Origin: Christensenellaceae bacterium
GTDB taxonomy: Bacteria; Bacillota; Clostridia; Christensenellales; Aristaeellaceae
DNA: 48,586 nucleotides
Assembly: GCA_012837835.1 (NCBI GenBank)
Contig: DUQK01000040.1
Location: forward strand, 1 to 48,586
Reading direction: 5' to 3'
Below, piece after piece: positions 26,014-34,507 of this stretch. The translations under genes were made by a program, and so were the position numbers. The notes below the pieces were generated by a model. The model was not told the DNA's origin. It saw nothing but the letters and a program-made list of their open reading frames with translations, and searched no databases. The number at the start of each line of letters is the position of its first letter. The stretch's first letter is position 1.

Positions 26014-26068
26014 CACACCTAAAATGCTTGAATTTCTTAATAGTTTAGGTGTGGATGCCTTTAGGCAT
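26014..26068 (+). repeat. Paired inverted repeats (10-base stem, then 5-base stem)
   Basis: Arms 26014-26023 and 26044-26053 are perfectly complementary over 10 bases. Immediately after comes ATGCC-TTTA-GGCAT. No T run follows, so this is not an ordinary terminator. It could be an RNA element, an operator, or a relic of a hairpin-ended mobile element. Confidence 0.6.
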
Positions 26069-26142
26069 TAGTCGCAACATCATCATTGAGCCTAATCAAA
26101 TATTATAGTTTAAAATTTAAAACGGAGGAATAAGGGGGAATT

Positions 26143-26778
26143 ATGAAAGCAGTTATTTTTGACCTTGATGGTGTACTGGTTTCAACAGATGAATATCATT
26201 TTGAAGCGTGGAAACAGATAGCCAATGAGGAACACATCTATTTTGACAGGAATATTAACGACCGCCTAAGGGGCGTAAGCCGTATGGGCAGCCTTGAAAT
26301 TATCCTCGAAAGAAGCCGTATAAGCTATAGTGCCGAGGAAAAAAAGGCTTTAGCCAAGAGGAAAAACGGCTATTATATTTCAAAGATTAAAAACTTAACG
26401 CCTAATGATATGCTGCCTGGGGCGCTTATATCTATAAACAGACTTAAAAATGCCGGTAAGCTAATAGCAATAGGTTCGTCCAGCAAAAATACTCTTTTAA
26501 TACTTGAGAAGCTGGGTATAAAGGAGTATTTTGATGCTATTATAGATGGTAATCAGATAAAAAAAAGTAAGCCAGACCCAGAAGTGTTTTTACTTGGCGC
26601 TCAAAAACTGAATGTGGAGCCCCAGCAGTGTCTAGTAGTTGAAGATGCTGCATCAGGCGTTGAAGCTGGAAAGAGTGCAGGCATGAAAGTGCTGGGGGTT
26701 GGCAGTGCAAAAAACCATCCTTTGGCAGACTATAGTGCTGACAGCCTCGCTGGTATAGACATACTTAGATATATTTAG
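26143..26778 (+). CDS. pgmB: Beta-phosphoglucomutase
   Basis: This HAD-superfamily enzyme interconverts beta-glucose 1-phosphate and glucose 6-phosphate. The 211-residue product has the catalytic FDLDGVL (Asp8, Asp10), the cap-domain substrate motif RLRGVSRMGSLE, GSSSKNT for phosphate, KKSKPDPEVFL with the Lys, and the metal-binding VVEDAASGVEAG. These cap residues separate beta-PGM from other HAD phosphatases. It usually works after a maltose, trehalose or kojibiose phosphorylase, but none lies next to it here. Its stop overlaps the convergent plsY stop. Confidence 0.93.
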   Translation: MKAVIFDLDGVLVSTDEYHFEAWKQIANEEHIYFDRNINDRLRGVSRMGSLEIILERSRISYSAEEKKALAKRKNGYYISKIKNLTPNDMLPGALISINRLKNAGKLIAIGSSSKNTLLILEKLGIKEYFDAIIDGNQIKKSKPDPEVFLLGAQKLNVEPQQCLVVEDAASGVEAGKSAGMKVLGVGSAKNHPLADYSADSLAGIDILRYI

Positions 26779-27365
26779 CTTTGTTTTATGCTGAATTTAT
26801 TCTCGTTACCGTCACGTAGCCGTTTTATATTACTCCTGTGGCGGTAAGCGCCAAGCACAAGCATAGCTAGTACAAATGCTGTATCCGACCAAAACGGTCT
26901 TGTAAACAAGGTTATTGCACTTGTTACAATTAGCAAGCTTAGACTCCCTAGCGATATATACTTAAAGGCTATTATAACTATAAGTGCAACAATCAGCCCT
27001 ACTATGGTTTCAGGTGCGAATAAGTATAGCAGTACGGCGCATGAGCTTGCTATGCCCTTGCCGCCTTTAAATTTATAGAACACCGGCCAGTTATGACCTA
27101 TTATAGCAAAAAGACCTGCAACAAGAGCACCATTTCTGCCAGCAATTAGGGTTCCAAGCAGTACTGCGATGAGCGCTTTTGAAAAATCCCCTGCAAATGT
27201 AACAACGCCCATGTTAAAGCCCATAATCCTAGATACATTTGTAGCTCCCGTACTTTTGCTGCCAACTTCCCTTAAATTAACTCCCACTCTATTAGAAAGC
27301 ATAATGCCTGTTGAAATACAGCCTAGCAGGTATCCTACTACTGAACATAGAAAATACTTTAACAT
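26775..27365 (-). CDS. plsY: Acyl-phosphate glycerol-3-phosphate acyltransferase
   Basis: PlsY moves an acyl group from acyl-phosphate to glycerol 3-phosphate, the first step of phospholipid synthesis. The 196-residue polytopic protein shows the three cytoplasmic motifs: GSKSTGATNVSR, HNWPVFYKFKGGKG and the C-terminal HRSNIKRLRDGNE. It begins four bases after the der stop and is the last gene of the DUF512-der-plsY run. Length is normal. Confidence 0.96.
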   Translation of the reverse strand: MLKYFLCSVVGYLLGCISTGIMLSNRVGVNLREVGSKSTGATNVSRIMGFNMGVVTFAGDFSKALIAVLLGTLIAGRNGALVAGLFAIIGHNWPVFYKFKGGKGIASSCAVLLYLFAPETIVGLIVALIVIIAFKYISLGSLSLLIVTSAITLFTRPFWSDTAFVLAMLVLGAYRHRSNIKRLRDGNENKFSIKQS

Positions 27366-27369
27366 ATAA

Positions 27370-28710
27370 TCATTCCTCCTGTTTACGCTCTCTTAGCGTA
27401 AAACGTATTGGCGTGCCTTCAAAGCCGAAGCTTCTCCTGAGTTGGTTTTCAAGATAGCGTCCGTAAGAGAAGTGCATGAGGGTTTCATCATTTACGAATA
27501 AAAGGAAACTTGGGGGAAAACTGCCAAACTGCGTTGCATAGTATATGCGCAGCCTTTTTCCGCCAATAAACGGTGCCTGAAGGTTAAGCTGCGCTTCGCC
27601 TATACAGTCGTTAAGCAGTCCAGTGGGGATTAGTTTTCCTGCCTGCGCATACACCCTGTCTATGGTTTCAAATATGGTATGTGTGCGTTGCCCGGTGAGT
27701 GCGGATATAAACATTACCGGGCTGTAATTAATAAAGTTTAGTTTCTCTAAAACTTCTTTCTGATAGTTTTCAAGCGTGCCTGTAACTTTATCAAGCATAT
27801 CCCATTTGTTTACTACAATTATGCTTGCCTTGCCTTCGTCCTTAGCTATACCGGCGATTTTTGCATCCTGCTGGGTTACACCGTCATTTGCGTCTATCAT
27901 AATAAGCACTATATCAGCGCGCCTTATAGCAGCAAAGCTGCGAATAACGCTATAGCGTTCTATACTAGCGTCCTCTATTGCGCGTTTTTTTCGTATTCCG
28001 GCAGTGTCTATAAGGTTGTATACTGTGCCGTTTTCATGCTCAAAAGGGGTGTCTATAGCATCTCTAGTGGTGCCGGGGATATCGGACACCATAACCCTGT
28101 TTTCACCAAGCAATTTGTTTACAAGTGAAGATTTGCCTACATTTGGTCTACCAACTATAGCTACCTGCACGGCGTTGCTATGTTCATCATCACCACTATC
28201 CTCAGGGAGCTTAGATACTATACTATCCAATAAATCTCCTAGTCCCAGCAGGTTGGCGCTTGAAATAGGCATAGGGTCGCCAAGCCCTAGGCTGTAGTAT
28301 TCGTAAATATTGTCCTCCTGCTTCTCACTATCAACCTTATTTGCAACAAGTATTATAGGTTTGTCCGCTTGCCTTAACATATGGGCTATTTCTTCGTCCT
28401 GATGCATAAGCCCATCTCTAGCGTCAACAAAAAACAGTATCACTTCCGCAGTTTCAATCGCCAGCTGCGCCTGAAAGCGCATTTGGCTTAGGAATACATC
28501 TTCGCTCTGTGTATCTATGCCTCCGGTGTCAACAAGTGTAAAGCCGCGTCCAGTCCAAGAGGTATCAGCGTATATTCTATCCCTTGTTACGCCGGGCGTA
28601 TCCTCAACTATTGAAATTCTTCTGCCTATTATGGCATTGAAAAATGTAGATTTACCTACATTCGGTCTGCCTATAATAGCCACTATGGGTAAGCTTTTAA
28701 TCCTACTCAC
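27370..28710 (-). CDS. der: Ribosome-assembly GTPase Der (EngA)
   Basis: Der has two GTPase domains in tandem and helps mature the large ribosomal subunit. The 446-residue product has GRPNVGKST twice (starting at residue 14 and near 185), DTPGVTRDR and DIPGTTRDA switch regions, DTGGID and DTAGIRKK, and NKVD and NKWD guanine-recognition motifs. The C-terminal KH-like domain ends with RFTLRERKQEE. It overlaps the DUF512 gene by four bases and precedes plsY, a gene order often seen in Clostridia. Confidence 0.97.
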   Translation of the reverse strand: MSRIKSLPIVAIIGRPNVGKSTFFNAIIGRRISIVEDTPGVTRDRIYADTSWTGRGFTLVDTGGIDTQSEDVFLSQMRFQAQLAIETAEVILFFVDARDGLMHQDEEIAHMLRQADKPIILVANKVDSEKQEDNIYEYYSLGLGDPMPISSANLLGLGDLLDSIVSKLPEDSGDDEHSNAVQVAIVGRPNVGKSSLVNKLLGENRVMVSDIPGTTRDAIDTPFEHENGTVYNLIDTAGIRKKRAIEDASIERYSVIRSFAAIRRADIVLIMIDANDGVTQQDAKIAGIAKDEGKASIIVVNKWDMLDKVTGTLENYQKEVLEKLNFINYSPVMFISALTGQRTHTIFETIDRVYAQAGKLIPTGLLNDCIGEAQLNLQAPFIGGKRLRIYYATQFGSFPPSFLLFVNDETLMHFSYGRYLENQLRRSFGFEGTPIRFTLRERKQEE

Positions 28711-30002
28711 TCCTTTACATTAAGCGCCCTATACAAGCCCTCGCCCGTTGCACTTACTATTTTACATGGGAGCTCTAGGCGATGCTTAAAATCATCAAAG
28801 CTTATATCATCTAAAAACAGCTCATTGCTGGAATCAAGCATGGAATCTGCTATAAATACCATATCCGCGTCCATGTCTTTTAATTCATGGAGCAAATCGC
28901 TTGCGGTAATGAGCCCCGTTACCGTTACAGTTTCCCCAAAGAATCTGTTATTTATGGGGATTACTTTAGCCTCAACATTTTCAGGCGAATACTTTTCCAC
29001 CCATTCCTTCATATAGGGGTATATCATTGTGCCGCATGGTATTAATATTTTCTGCTCATCTTTTTGGATTATGTCGAAATAATCTTTTGAGCTTATGAGC
29101 TCATCCTCAAACTGGCGTATCATACCTACGCCATTTTCTATCTGAGGAAAACCATCATAAAATGATGCGGGTGGTATATTTTTACCTGCAATGCAGTAAA
29201 ACTCATCAGATGGGTGTACGAAGCTTATATCATGTTCCTGTCTTGCTTTCTCCTGAAAATAGCTTGCTATATCCAGTACTTCTTTTGCCTTTATTTTATC
29301 GTACGGTTCAATTGGGTGCAAGCCCTCTCTAAACTTAGTAAGCCCTACCGGAACAAGCGCAACGCTAAGTGCATTAGGTAAAAGTGCGTATAAATCTTTA
29401 AGGCTCTGCTTTAAAACATCGCCATCATTTATGCTGGGTACAAGCACTATCTGCAAATGATAAGAAATGCCATTTTGTTTAAGTTCTACAAGCCTTTCCA
29501 TTAGCTTGCCCGCATTTTTATTCCTCATCATATTTTTGCGAACAGTGGGAGAGGTGGCATGTACGGAAATATACAGAGGGCTTGCCTTACGTTTTATTAT
29601 CCTTGAAAATTCTCTGTCGTTCACATTAGTCAGCGTGATGAAGTTACCCATCATAAGCGAGTAACGCCAATCATCATCCTTAATATATAGCGAAGGACGC
29701 ATTCCCTCTGGCATTTGAGCAACGAAACAGAATATGCAGTTGTTAGCGCAACTTTTTGGGGGAGGGAGCGCAGATTGCGTTAGGCGTATGCCAAGGGGCT
29801 CATATGAGGGATTGTTTACACTTAAACTTATATTTTCGCCCTGCCGGCTTATAAGCATATGTACTTTTTCGTCCGCAGTTAATGCGTGGAAATCTATAAT
29901 ATCAAGCGCTTCTTCGCCGTTTATTTTGAGTATCACGTCTTGAGCTTTTATACCGCCCTTTGCCGCCGGGCTCAAGTGCTCAACTTCCTTTACGCAAAGC
30001 AA
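28707..30002 (-). CDS. DUF512 protein: PDZ domain plus radical SAM-like Cys motif
   Basis: The 431-residue product begins with a PDZ-like domain (SPAAKGGIKAQDVILKING) and then has SCANNCIFCF, a Cx3Cx2C motif of radical SAM type, followed by a barrel-like region (YISVHATSPTVRKNMM) and the C-terminal DUF512 domain with CGTMIYPYM. These proteins occur next to der and plsY in many Clostridia; their chemistry is not established. The start is TTG at 30002, after a long GGGGGG run; no ATG fits. It has a strong promoter and heads the operon. Confidence 0.9.
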   Translation of the reverse strand: MLCVKEVEHLSPAAKGGIKAQDVILKINGEEALDIIDFHALTADEKVHMLISRQGENISLSVNNPSYEPLGIRLTQSALPPPKSCANNCIFCFVAQMPEGMRPSLYIKDDDWRYSLMMGNFITLTNVNDREFSRIIKRKASPLYISVHATSPTVRKNMMRNKNAGKLMERLVELKQNGISYHLQIVLVPSINDGDVLKQSLKDLYALLPNALSVALVPVGLTKFREGLHPIEPYDKIKAKEVLDIASYFQEKARQEHDISFVHPSDEFYCIAGKNIPPASFYDGFPQIENGVGMIRQFEDELISSKDYFDIIQKDEQKILIPCGTMIYPYMKEWVEKYSPENVEAKVIPINNRFFGETVTVTGLITASDLLHELKDMDADMVFIADSMLDSSNELFLDDISFDDFKHRLELPCKIVSATGEGLYRALNVKE

Positions 30003-30027
30003 AAAAATCCCCCCTTCCCTTAAAATA

Positions 30028-30056
30028 ATTATGCTTTAAATTGTTTTTGCTGTCAA
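30028..30056 (-). promoter_or_regulatory. Promoter of the DUF512-der-plsY operon
   Basis: On the minus strand a perfect TTGACA lies 17 bases before CATAAT. It is divergent from the two-component promoter at 30108-30136. Confidence 0.7.
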
Positions 30057-30107
30057 GGTGAGCGTTTTGAAAGTAGTCTTATGTCTAACATAGTATCCGT
30101 TATAATG

Positions 30108-30136
30108 TTGACAGCTTTATATTTTACGGCTAATAT
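30108..30136 (+). promoter_or_regulatory. Promoter of the two-component operon
   Basis: TTGACA (30108-30113) and TAATAT (30131-30136) are spaced by 17 bases. A GTG start follows at 30167, after GAGGAAGG. Confidence 0.7.
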
Positions 30137-30166
30137 CGACATATAGCTGAGGAAGGCGGTGGCTTA

Positions 30167-31147
30167 GTGAAAACATTTCTTCTTGTGTGCGATACTATAA
30201 TAGTTATTGCCTATGCGCTGCTGTGCAACTTAAGCTTTCCTAATGATATGGCGCATATAGTTTTGGTATTGTTGTTTTTTCTAAGCTTTAGAGCGTTATC
30301 GCTTGCTATACACGATTTGTTTTCAATAGGTAATTTTTTTCTGCTTATTTTCCTGTGGCAGTATAAGCCTCAATTGCTAGTGCTGCCTTATATATTCTAT
30401 CTGGTATTGTACTTCTATCTATATACAAAGGAAGAAAAACTGCAAGCCATAACCAAGGATAACACGCGCCTAAAAATAGAAACGCAGCAGAGCCGTCTAT
30501 ATAGGTTGCTTCAGGGTAAATTTGAAAGGCAGATAGCCATAAATACAAGGCTTAAAGAAAGGCAGCGTATAGCGCAGGATATACATGACCTATTAGGTCA
30601 TAGCGTTACTGCCTCTGTATTGCAGCTTGAGGCGGCAAAATCTATAATGGATGAAGACCCGGAGCGCGCAAAACAAATGATTACAAACGCAACTCAGTCG
30701 CTTAGAGAGGGGATAGATAATATCCGCTCTGTCGTGCATCAAATGCGGGCTGAGGCATCTGATATGCAGGCGGCAGATATTAACACAATTATAGATAAGT
30801 TCAGACGGGATACCGGTATAATAATTCATTATAAAGCGGATGGAGATATAAATGCAATAGAACCCGATAGATGGGAGGCTATAAGAGGCAATTTGCAAGA
30901 GGCGCTTTCAAATGTAATAAAGCACGCAAATGCAACGCAGGTGTGGGTGGATTTGCAGGTAATGCCCGGTATGCTCCGTCTGCAAGTTAGGGATGATGGA
31001 TTAGGCGCTGAAATATATGAAGAAGGCATGGGTATATCCGGAATGCGCCAGCGTATAGCGCCTTTCGCGGGCTCGCTTATAATAAGAGGGGAACCTAAAA
31101 AGGGTACGACGATTATCACTCTCATACCAAGGAGGAAGACAGCTTGA
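30167..31147 (+). CDS. Membrane sensor histidine kinase (HisKA_3, NarL type)
   Basis: The 326-residue product starts with GTG. About four or five hydrophobic segments fill residues 1-88, with almost no extracellular domain, so it probably senses within the membrane or through a partner. A coiled linker leads to the HisKA_3 dimerisation box RIAQDIHDLLGHS with His140 as phosphorylation site. The ATPase domain has NLQEALSNVIKHANAT, DDGLGAE and GMGISGMRQRI. The layout is like DesK or LiaS kinases that watch the membrane or antibiotics. It overlaps its response regulator by four bases. Confidence 0.93.
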   Translation: MKTFLLVCDTIIVIAYALLCNLSFPNDMAHIVLVLLFFLSFRALSLAIHDLFSIGNFFLLIFLWQYKPQLLVLPYIFYLVLYFYLYTKEEKLQAITKDNTRLKIETQQSRLYRLLQGKFERQIAINTRLKERQRIAQDIHDLLGHSVTASVLQLEAAKSIMDEDPERAKQMITNATQSLREGIDNIRSVVHQMRAEASDMQAADINTIIDKFRRDTGIIIHYKADGDINAIEPDRWEAIRGNLQEALSNVIKHANATQVWVDLQVMPGMLRLQVRDDGLGAEIYEEGMGISGMRQRIAPFAGSLIIRGEPKKGTTIITLIPRRKTA

Positions 31148-31749
31148 TAAAGCTTGCAATAGTAGATGACGATGCCCTTATACGGGAATCGCTTTCAATA
31201 TTGATAGATGGAAAACAGGGTATAAAGGTATGTGCACTTGGAGAAAATGGAGAGGACGCACTGCGCCTTTGTAAATTCTGCGATGTAATGCTGCTTGACC
31301 TTAGAATGCCCGTAAAATCCGGCCTTGATGTATTGGAGGAAGTTTCAAAACACACAAAGGTGTTGGTGCTTACCACTTTTGATGAGCAAAGTGAAATATT
31401 GCAGAGCCTAAAATATGGCGCGCACGGATATTTGCTTAAATCTGCCACGCCTGAATCCATAATTAATGCAATAGTTGAAATACATAAGGGTAAAAATGTA
31501 TACGATACCGTTGTTATGGAGCTTGTAAGGCGCAATATGCCTGAAAACAGGCAAAAACTTGCCGAACTTAGCGATAGGGAAGATGAAATAGTTTCCCTCA
31601 TCGCAGATGGCTACAGTAACAAGCAGATAGCAAAAGAGTTGTTCCTTTCCGAAGGTACAGTAAAAAACCATGTTACAAGCATTCTACAAAAAACAGGGCT
31701 TGAACACAGAACACAGATAGCTATATATAGACTGAGAGGGGAACTGTAA
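31144..31749 (+). CDS. Response regulator, NarL/LuxR type
   Basis: The 201-residue product has a receiver domain with acidic pocket Asp8-Asp9, phosphorylation site Asp52 in LLDLRMPVKSG and the conserved Thr and Lys residues (VLTTF, LLKSA). A LuxR-type helix-turn-helix follows (LSDREDEIVSLIADGYSNKQIAKEL, recognition helix SEGTVKNHV). The start is TTG, with AGGAGG eight bases upstream and overlapping the kinase stop. Such regulators bind short palindromes as dimers; a fitting one lies at 32365-32390 before the ABC operon. Confidence 0.94.
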   Translation: MIKLAIVDDDALIRESLSILIDGKQGIKVCALGENGEDALRLCKFCDVMLLDLRMPVKSGLDVLEEVSKHTKVLVLTTFDEQSEILQSLKYGAHGYLLKSATPESIINAIVEIHKGKNVYDTVVMELVRRNMPENRQKLAELSDREDEIVSLIADGYSNKQIAKELFLSEGTVKNHVTSILQKTGLEHRTQIAIYRLRGEL

Positions 31750-31875
31750 CTTTATAACGAGTTGTATTTATATACTATAAACATTGCTTAGATATATTTT
31801 TGTGTATGGATACACTTCAACAGGCAGAAATATAGGTTTATTCTTTGGTCAAAATATTTTTGTTACAAGCTAAAT

Positions 31876-32259
31876 TTAGGCATTGCCCTGCTTGTTTTTT
31901 GAAAAATATTCATGTTCCTGTTTTAAGTCTTTATACAGCTCTAGGCTGCTCCATTCAAAATTATGCTCGGTGAGCATAGCTTTTAGAGCTACGGGTTTCA
32001 CGCCGTTTTGCCTAAAAGCGGTTAGGAAATTTTTGAGCATATCTTGTGTAAAGAAGCACAGTACGAGCATTTCATCTGTTAAGCCTTCGCCTGTATATTT
32101 TATATCAGCTTGCGTATCAAAACCTAATAGCTCTGAAAGAGGCTTTGAATATTCGCTTTTATCAACCATTTGCATATCTATATTCATTTCAGCACATAAT
32201 GCGTTTACAAATCTTGCCCTATCTCCAGTTAAATTATAACAAAGCAGTTTAGCCTGCAT
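31876..32259 (-). CDS. DUF3783 family protein
   Basis: The 127-residue protein starts MQAKLLCYNLTGD and fits DUF3783 along its length: a strand-helix N-terminus, the central KYTGEGLTDEMLVLCFF, and VKPVALKAMLTEHNFEWSS followed by LYKDLKQEHEYF. I used ATG 32259 because GGAGGT lies six bases before it; a longer frame with nine more residues has no such site. No function is known for the family. It has its own promoter and lies between the two-component system and the ABC operon on the opposite strand. Confidence 0.85.
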   Translation of the reverse strand: MQAKLLCYNLTGDRARFVNALCAEMNIDMQMVDKSEYSKPLSELLGFDTQADIKYTGEGLTDEMLVLCFFTQDMLKNFLTAFRQNGVKPVALKAMLTEHNFEWSSLELYKDLKQEHEYFSKNKQGNA

Positions 32260-32281
32260 AAACTCACCTCCGATTAAGGGC

Positions 32282-32310
32282 ATTATAATAAATGCTTATT
32301 AAATGAGCAA
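32282..32310 (-). promoter_or_regulatory. Promoter of the DUF3783 gene
   Basis: On the minus strand TTGCTC and a perfect TATAAT are spaced by 17 bases. Confidence 0.7.
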
Positions 32311-32364
32311 GGAACACCGCCAAAAAGGCAGTAATCGGTATATAGTAATTGCATATATCATGAC

Positions 32365-32424
32365 AAAAGTCATATTAGATAATGACTTTTTTTACTTTTG
32401 GGCTTTATGCTGCGCTGATATAAT
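32365..32424 (+). promoter_or_regulatory. Palindrome and extended -10 promoter of the ABC-2 operon
   Basis: A perfect TATAAT (32419-32424) is preceded by TG at the extended -10 position; the -35 region (TTTTGG) is poor. Upstream, arms AAAAGTCAT (32365-32373) and ATGACTTTT (32382-32390) form a perfect palindrome with an eight-base centre. It ends five bases before the -35 region, the usual place for an activator, and a weak -35 with extended -10 fits activation. Confidence 0.6.
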
Positions 32425-32449
32425 CGGAGCATAGAAGGAGGTATTTACC

Positions 32450-33373
32450 ATGTTAAATGCAAAAGGAATTGTTAAACGCTATGATAAAAAACTTGCTGTG
32501 AGCGATATAAGCTTTCAGATAAACGACGGAGAGGTGTACGGACTGCTCGGACCAAACGGCGCGGGCAAAAGTACCACTATTAATGTAATAAGCGGGCTTA
32601 TAAAAAAAGACGCGGGCGAAATTATTATTGGCGGTAAAAACCTAGATAAGAACCTTTTAGAGTGCAAGATGATGCTTGGTATAGTTCCGCAGGAACTGGC
32701 TATATACAATGACTTGAGCGCAGAACAGAATGTGAGTTTCTTCGGTTCTCTTTATAACTTATCAGGGAAAAAGCTGGAAGAGCAAACCAAGGAAACCTTA
32801 GATTATGTTGGTCTTTACGATAGGCGTAAGGAAAAGGTTAAAACGTTCTCGGGCGGTATGAAGCGCAGGCTTAATATAGCCTGTGGCTTGGTGCATAGAC
32901 CTAAGCTTCTAATACTTGACGAACCTACCGTTGGGATAGATCCACAGTCCAGAAACCATATAATGGAGTCTATACTGCGTCTAAACAGCGAGGGCATGAC
33001 TATACTCTATACCACGCACTATATGGAGGAAGCGGAGCAGCTTTGCAACCGCATCGCTATAATGGACGAAGGGCAGATAGTCGCACAGGGTACATTGCAG
33101 GAGCTAAGGCAGATAATTGAAGAACATTGGTTTATTAAAATGCGTTTAATGGGCGATGTACCCATGGATGAGCTAAGGCTGATTGACGGTATAGAACAGA
33201 TAGATATTAAAGATTTCAATTACCGCTTTTCATGCAAGCAGAAGAAAAACCAACTGAGAGATTTGCTTGATACGCTTATACACCACCATGTAGAAATTAG
33301 CGATATGTCTATAGACGAGGCGGATCTTGAAGATATTTTCCTTGCTCTTACCGGTAAGAGCCTTAGGGATTAA
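32450..33373 (+). CDS. ABC transporter ATPase (DrrA/CcmA type)
   Basis: The 307-residue ATPase has Walker A GPNGAGKST, a Q-loop (VPQELAIY), signature FSGGMKRRL, Walker B LLILDEPTVGID and H-loop TTHYMEE. A C-terminal extension of about 80 residues (after 225) is typical of ATPases that pair with ABC-2 permeases exporting drugs, antibiotics or lipids. It has AAGGAGGT before ATG. The two genes after it encode its permeases, so all three form one exporter. The two-component system just upstream may control it. Confidence 0.94.
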   Translation: MLNAKGIVKRYDKKLAVSDISFQINDGEVYGLLGPNGAGKSTTINVISGLIKKDAGEIIIGGKNLDKNLLECKMMLGIVPQELAIYNDLSAEQNVSFFGSLYNLSGKKLEEQTKETLDYVGLYDRRKEKVKTFSGGMKRRLNIACGLVHRPKLLILDEPTVGIDPQSRNHIMESILRLNSEGMTILYTTHYMEEAEQLCNRIAIMDEGQIVAQGTLQELRQIIEEHWFIKMRLMGDVPMDELRLIDGIEQIDIKDFNYRFSCKQKKNQLRDLLDTLIHHHVEISDMSIDEADLEDIFLALTGKSLRD

Positions 33374-33385
33374 CTGGAGGGGAAA

Positions 33386-34507
33386 ATGCGTTTATTAAAG
33401 GTAATAAAAAAGGAAATTCTGCATCTTGTACACGAACCGGAAACTATAACTCTTATGATAATATTTCCGTTCTTGCTTACATGGGTACTGGGAACGGCGC
33501 TTGGCGGGGTTATGAGCGGAGGTACCGCGGAATTGCCTGAAACAAGCATTCCCATAGTTACACAAGGCGGTATGTTATCCGATATGTACATAAAGGAAGC
33601 AGGTAATGCAGGCATAGTATTTGAGAAGATGAGCAAAGAAGAGGTTGAAAGTGGGGTAGAGTCTGGCGATATAAGCGATTTTGTAACTATGGATAGCAAG
33701 AGTATAACGTTGCATTCTGATAACCCCAACTATTTAGAAGCCCTGCTTGTGCGTACATATTCGGATGTATTTGCGCAGCAGTCCAACATAATTATGACGG
33801 CAATGAAAGAAGGCAAGCTTAGCAAAGCCATGCAAGGTTCATCTATGAAAAGCTATGTTAAGTCTGAAGGTATACATGGTAATCCAATGCCAGGTGGAAT
33901 GGGTTATTACTCTATCGCAATGCTCACAATGATAATGATGTACGGCGCAATACAAACCATAGAGATAATGCATAAGGAAAGCTATGAAAACACTGATTTA
34001 CGTCTTAAATGTTCTCCCTATAGCATGAACCGCATATTTTACGCTAAGATAGGTGTGGCAACGATTGCTTTAGTAGTGCAGGCACTTATACTCATGCTCG
34101 CAAATACTCTTGCTTACTCTGTAAGTTATAGGAGCATAGTTGCGGTGCTTATAGCGCTAACGCCTTTTGCAATATTCTGCTGTGGGCTTGGGCTTGTTGT
34201 ATATCAGATAAGCGGTGCAGATATAAAGATGAGCCGGGGGATATTAAATACAGTAATTGTCCTTCTTGTAACGTTTGGCGGGGGCTATGTGCCGCCTGAG
34301 TCGATGGGTAGAACCATGAGGCAGATTATACCCTATACCCCTGTAGGTATGCTTAACAAAGGGCTAATACAATATATTTACAGCAACAATGCGGAAATAC
34401 TTGGCAAATCCGCGATAATTAATCTGATAGTGGGACTGGCGATAATATTTGTTTCCAACATAATATACCGTAAAAGGGAGGGAATAAGCAGTGTTGCAAA
34501 TAGTTAA
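33386..34507 (+). CDS. ABC-2 family permease, first subunit
   Basis: The 373-residue product has the ABC-2 exporter layout: one N-terminal helix (about 20-42), a large extracellular domain of about 130 residues, then five or six membrane helices (after residue 165). It opens with MRLLKVIKKEILHLVHEPETI, as ABC-2 subunits do just before the first helix. ATG follows TGGAGGGG. Its end overlaps the next permease by 17 bases. It would pair with the ATPase upstream and the second permease. Confidence 0.9.
   Translation: MRLLKVIKKEILHLVHEPETITLMIIFPFLLTWVLGTALGGVMSGGTAELPETSIPIVTQGGMLSDMYIKEAGNAGIVFEKMSKEEVESGVESGDISDFVTMDSKSITLHSDNPNYLEALLVRTYSDVFAQQSNIIMTAMKEGKLSKAMQGSSMKSYVKSEGIHGNPMPGGMGYYSIAMLTMIMMYGAIQTIEIMHKESYENTDLRLKCSPYSMNRIFYAKIGVATIALVVQALILMLANTLAYSVSYRSIVAVLIALTPFAIFCCGLGLVVYQISGADIKMSRGILNTVIVLLVTFGGGYVPPESMGRTMRQIIPYTPVGMLNKGLIQYIYSNNAEILGKSAIINLIVGLAIIFVSNIIYRKREGISSVANS

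Larger units (their letters stand above)
25726..26142. other. 417-base gap with hairpins, a minus promoter and a possible decayed reading frame
   Basis: No convincing gene lies here. The minus-strand side holds a promoter (25845-25873) and a leader for the zinc-ribbon gene with a perfect hairpin, TGAACC/GGTTCA (25821-25839). The plus-strand side holds a perfect 10-base inverted repeat, CACACCTAAA and TTTAGGTGTG (26014-26053, 20-base loop), then a second hairpin ATGCC/GGCAT (26055-26068). A stretch from 25910 to 26071 reads like protein in one frame but has two stops (25991 and 25997). Near 26120 lies the GGAGGAATAAGGGGG ribosome site of the next gene. Confidence 0.6.

Noticed and set aside
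31802-31815. Short palindrome GTGTAT-GG-ATACAC after the response regulator
   Set aside because: The two-base centre is too small for a hairpin and no T run fits a terminator; function not supported.
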